From Lunularia cruciata (taxonomy: Eukaryota > Streptophyta > Marchantiopsida > Lunulariales > Lunulariaceae), in contig OX419762.1 in NCBI GenBank assembly GCA_948567375.1, forward strand, positions 58,298,841-58,362,840: DNA of 64,000 nucleotides. Reading direction: 5' to 3'. Under the pieces are notes generated by a model. The model saw nothing but the letters and a program-made list of their open reading frames with translations, ran no database searches and was not told the DNA's origin. The position numbers were made by a program, and so were the translations under genes. This document shows, piece by piece, positions 60,556 to 64,000 of this stretch (position 1 is the stretch's first letter; each line of letters opens with the position of its first letter).

Positions 60556-62215
60556 ACATGACAAGGGGATCCACGAGGAGTGCTTCTATTTTCCATAGCA
60601 TATTACACAGCTTTATGATAGGTGGTAGTAAGTTTCCCATATTATATTTGTCCGTATTGTCTTTTCCCATCCATCTTAGACAATACTCATATTGTGAGCC
60701 CTTTGGAAGATGCAGTTAGCACGGTGTCTGCTTTCACACTCAGCCTAGAGGCATTGGGTTTACAAGTCCAAACTTGTAAATGCAAGGTCTGGAGCCCATG
60801 TATGGTCCCTAATCACTCTGACTTATCACCAGGATTTTAGTTCCCTATAGAGAGTTTTGGGCTCTCTTTTGAGACTGGAGGATTTTGTAGTTAGTTCATA
60901 TTGGACACCTTAGTACAAGCTACAATCCATGCTCACCTAATCCCTTGGTTGGGGAATACCCAAGCAGTGTTCCATTCAAATTCCATTCTTAGTCGGTGTT
61001 ACTTCCTTGGGGCCTCATATTTGGCAAAACATTTCCACTTACAAAGACACTATTGCCACACTTGTGGATGTTTGAAAGTACTATTTTCCATACTTTCTCC
61101 ACTTTTTTAGGTTTGTGCATGCTCCCATAGCTAGTAGATGAGTGATGTAGGCAACAAATAGTTGTCCTTATAGTCATGGGTGGATGCGGTCTCATAGGGT
61201 AAGAGGCCACGCACCAATAGCATATGTTGGAGCATGGGCTCTAGTAGTCCCTTGTTTAGCGGACCAATTCTTACATGAAGGTTGTCCTTTTCTATCGGGA
61301 CCTATCACAATAGTGGATTTAGGCACTTATGCCTTCCAAGTACCACTTTGATTGTCTCATGACTTTTTGCTCAACCTTGCATGCACATCATTCCCCAAAT
61401 TTATTAACTTTGTCTTGCTAGACTCTATGAAGCTCTAGGTGGATCTCAATGAGCATATGCACACTCACATACTTATTTGCATCCTCATTGATGCGCCTCT
61501 ACTTGATGGAGCTAAGATTCTCTCTTGCGGGAGAAAGGCTCTAGAGTCTGGCTCTAGACTCCATCCTTGATCAACAACTTTTGGTTCACTTCTGAGGAGA
61601 TTTCTACAAAACTTTGATTGAGGTTAGGTCTCCCACATCCAACTCTCATAAGGTTGCCAGACTAGTATGCATGTGATTCCACTTATGACATAGAAGGGAT
61701 ACACTTTCTACAATATGCAATAGTGGGGAGCACACTAGAGTCCATGATGCACTTTGTGATACACTTGCTCAGATTGTATGAGCTACATGGGCCCAAGTTC
61801 AGATTGAACAATGGTTGGATCAACAAAGATAACCTATCTATTGGGTGCAAATGGATGTAGTTACTTTCACGGATGGTTATTGTACCTTATATGATGATGT
61901 GGTGGCAAACCCTCTATGGGCAGAGTCCTTGACATGAAAAAACATATAGGCATGAGCAGCAATGACCATTGAATCTATAGGCAAGGAGGACAACTATGCA
62001 CTCATGCTACCCTTGGATACGTTTGTCCCTCTAGAGATTGAGACTTTTTGGCATCTACATCACCATTTTGATTGTCTCCTCAAAGATGCAACATGTGGTT
62101 CTTTGTAGAAAAGAGGTGCACAAGCTATCTCCCCACCCATGCTCCCATCCTATTGGTGATAGTGTGTATTAGTCACTTTGCAACCGTTAGGTCTTCATCA
62201 ACAAGTGGTTGTAGT
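60556..62215 (+). pseudogene. LINE-type reverse transcriptase relic
   Basis: QGDPRGVLLFSIAYYTAL at 60563-60616 is the RT motif QGDPLGxLLF. Next comes SILDNTHIVSPLEDAVSTVS (catalytic ADD changed to LDN) and LEALGLQVQTCKCKVWSP, a typical non-LTR RT thumb-side stretch. Further eroded pieces follow (LADQFLHEGCPFL near 61250; HDALCDTLAQIV near 61750; FVPLEIETFWHLHHHFD near 62030). Upstream endonuclease and RT fingers are not visible and stops are frequent. Confidence 0.7.
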
Positions 62216-62228
62216 AGGTACACTGACA

Positions 62229-62963
62229 TGTAACATCCATTTGTGCATATATGTGCTATTGTGATGTTTAATTTAGTATTATAAGTATTTGAGAGATATT
62301 ATTTATATATTGATAAAGGATAGTTCTATATTAGTAATGATTAGCTAAAATTATTCATAGCTAAGATAGAAGAGACCTTAGTTTAGAGGAAGTAGACAAG
62401 ATTAGCACCACTATTTTGGATTCTAGTGTATTGACTTGGTATTATTCCTAGGTGTTTAGCTTTAAGGTAAGAGTTGAGAATTCGTGGACCCACAAGCCTT
62501 TTTACTTTGGATTCTTCTATAGTCCAAGGATAACTCATGTGAAATGATCCTTGACTTAGTGGTTAGGTCAAGATAAGACCACATGCTTAGGAGAATATTC
62601 CTATAAGTATAGATATTCCTTTAGACTTTAGACTTTATTTAACTTTTAGCCTTGTAAATTACATTACTCCAATAATTAGTAACTTTGGTGTGCAACTATT
62701 TCACAAATATATAAACTACATCCTTTCATTTGCAACTATCTTTCTCTCATTGAGTTCTCTAGTGAGTCTTGGAGTTTTAGCGCACCATGGACTAAGAAGA
62801 CAAGGAACCTCAACTCCATCATACTCCTTAAGGCTAACACTCCAAGACTCAAACTCCAAGAGTGTCAGCCTTAAGGGCTATGATGGAGTTGAGGTTCCTT
62901 GTCTTCTTAGTCCATGGTGCGTTACCAGAATAACAATAAGAGGTTCATCTTGAGTGAGAGAGA
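62229..62963 (+). repeat. LTR-3 copy, + orientation
   Basis: Begins TGTAACATCC, directly after the LINE relic, and matches 40003-40682 in reverse. The right end (ttgagtgagagaga) is placed by comparison. It contains an inverted duplication not present in the other copy. The following GA-rich DNA fits the interior of a + strand element running out of the window. Confidence 0.8.
62781..62921. repeat. Long hairpin inside LTR-3: 62-bp arms, 17-nt loop
   Basis: Left arm 62781-62842 (begins cgcaccatggactaagaaga) and right arm 62860-62921 are reverse complements at 59 of 62 positions by eye. The LTR-3 copy at 40 kb has only one of the arms (near 40041-40110), so this arose by inverted duplication within the LTR. 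Confidence 0.92.
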
Positions 62964-64000
62964 ATCTGGTTTACATTTTTGGTTTTGTTATTGGGATCTC
63001 TTTAGAAGGGAAGGTAATATTCCACATACAATTCTATATTAGACAAAAGGAGACTATGAGAGTTCACTTGGAAAGAACATTAGGAGAGAAGAGAACTTGG
63101 ACCATTTGTATACCCTTTAATTCATTATGATGTTTCGAGGTGATATTATACATACTATACACATGAGAGGATTTGGAGAGATTTTGTGAGGTGGATTGTA
63201 GATTTTGAGAATTGTGGTGATTTTATGCAAAACCTCAAATTTTAAATCTGGATTTGAAATTTTCATAGTAGATAGCTTGGATTATTGTCTAGGTGGCAGA
63301 GTTGAGATTATTGCAAGGGCTACTATACGCATTGAGTTAGAAACTTTGGAAGGTGGTAGGGTAAATTGTTCCCCAAATTGCATGCTCTCTAGAATTGTAT
63401 ATAGAGTTTTCCATTTCTTTATATTCCATTGGATTATTTTGAAACTTTTCAAGAAAATTTAGCGCTTACTATTCTACTTTTTGGCACCAAAATCAAGGAA
63501 AGATCATTCTTGCACAAGATGTTATAAGTTTTTAAAGTGAGGGGGAGGTGGTTTTCAGATGATATTTGAAATATGTGTGCTGAATAGAAAGGTGCATAGG
63601 CCAGAATGAAAAGATGAAAAGATTTAAATTTTTTTTGCAAAGAATGCCTTGGGGTTTGTTTTGATCAAGTGTGAAAAATTTAAAAGGATTATGGTATACC
63701 ATTTGAGAGAATTCAGTGACATTGTGAAGAGAGATCAATTATGGAAGTTGAGATCTCATGCATGAGGAGTGTGAGAACAACCAAAAGCATGTTGAGTGTT
63801 TAGAATCATCTTGGGAACATGGACGGTCACAAAAATGGAAGTTGAGGCTATGCAAGGATCCCCAAGGGTTTGAGATGATTATATTGGTAGATTTGAGAAA
63901 AAGAGAGTTTAAAATAGAATTGAAGAGAGCTTTGAGAGGATCCAAAAATATACACTACTTGAAGGAAAGAGTAATTCTAAGTGCTTTTTATGCAAAGAGA
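62964..64000 (+). other. Probable GA-rich interior of an LTR-3 element, no gene seen
   Basis: G/A-rich on + with short frames. Resembles in composition the GA-rich minus strand of 39.4-40.0 kb next to the other LTR-3 copy. No gag/pol domain visible, so a non-autonomous element is possible. Confidence 0.4.

Overview
The window looks like nuclear DNA of a land plant, most likely a seedless plant with swimming sperm (a bryophyte is my best guess; fern or lycophyte not excluded). The reasons are: (i) the first gene is a multi-exon homolog of the centriolar-satellite/ciliary protein CEP131 (AZI1), which plants without flagellated sperm are not expected to keep; (ii) its introns are short (about 130-480 bp); (iii) there is a secreted dirigent-type protein gene; (iv) there is a decayed plastid petD fragment, i.e. 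plastid DNA moved to the nucleus; (v) plant-type Ty1/copia, Ty3/gypsy, PIF/Harbinger and LINE relics fill most of the rest.

Layout. 1-5.2 kb: the last 12 exons of CEP131 on the + strand, running in from the left edge. 5.2-7.3 kb: unique flank ending in a C-rich dispersed repeat with a perfect hairpin. 7.3-18.9 kb: AT-rich, degenerate, no intact gene; scattered remnants of a lysine-rich coiled-coil ORF at 14.5-17.3 kb. 19.0-23.55 kb: a 5'-truncated, stop-ridden Ty1/copia element (+). 26.35-33.49 kb: a structurally complete but decayed Ty3/gypsy element (-) with two LTRs, PBS, polypurine tract and a 5-bp target-site duplication (CTTAT). 34.1-34.4 kb: petD-like plastid insertion. 34.5-35.5 kb: 50-bp tandem repeats. 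36.4-37.3 kb: PIF/Harbinger transposase relic (-). 37.3-48.1 kb: a nested LTR-element complex: three copies of an LTR family packed with heat-shock-element motifs, a second gypsy pol (-) split by a solo LTR, another solo LTR, and a third LTR family embedded in GA-rich (CT-rich on +) repeats. 48.1-55.5 kb: AT-rich degenerate DNA with small tandem repeats. 55.5-59.5 kb: unique sequence with an intact dirigent gene (-) and a truncated tandem copy upstream of it. 59.5-59.8 kb: second copy of the C-rich dispersed repeat. 60.5-62.2 kb: LINE-type reverse transcriptase relic (+), followed directly by a third-family LTR (62.2-62.96 kb) carrying a 62-bp-arm hairpin, and its GA-rich interior to the window end.

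Only two loci look like functional host genes (CEP131 and the dirigent gene), and they lie at opposite ends of a roughly 50-kb repeat block. I see no operon-like organisation, CRISPR array, rRNA or tRNA gene. The most interesting signals are the LTR family carrying perfect multi-unit heat-shock elements just upstream of a TATA box (ONSEN-like architecture, here linked to gypsy-type sequence), the recurring near-perfect local inverted duplications with very short loops, and the well resolved nesting history of the LTR elements. All coordinates and splice sites were read by eye; nothing was aligned computationally.
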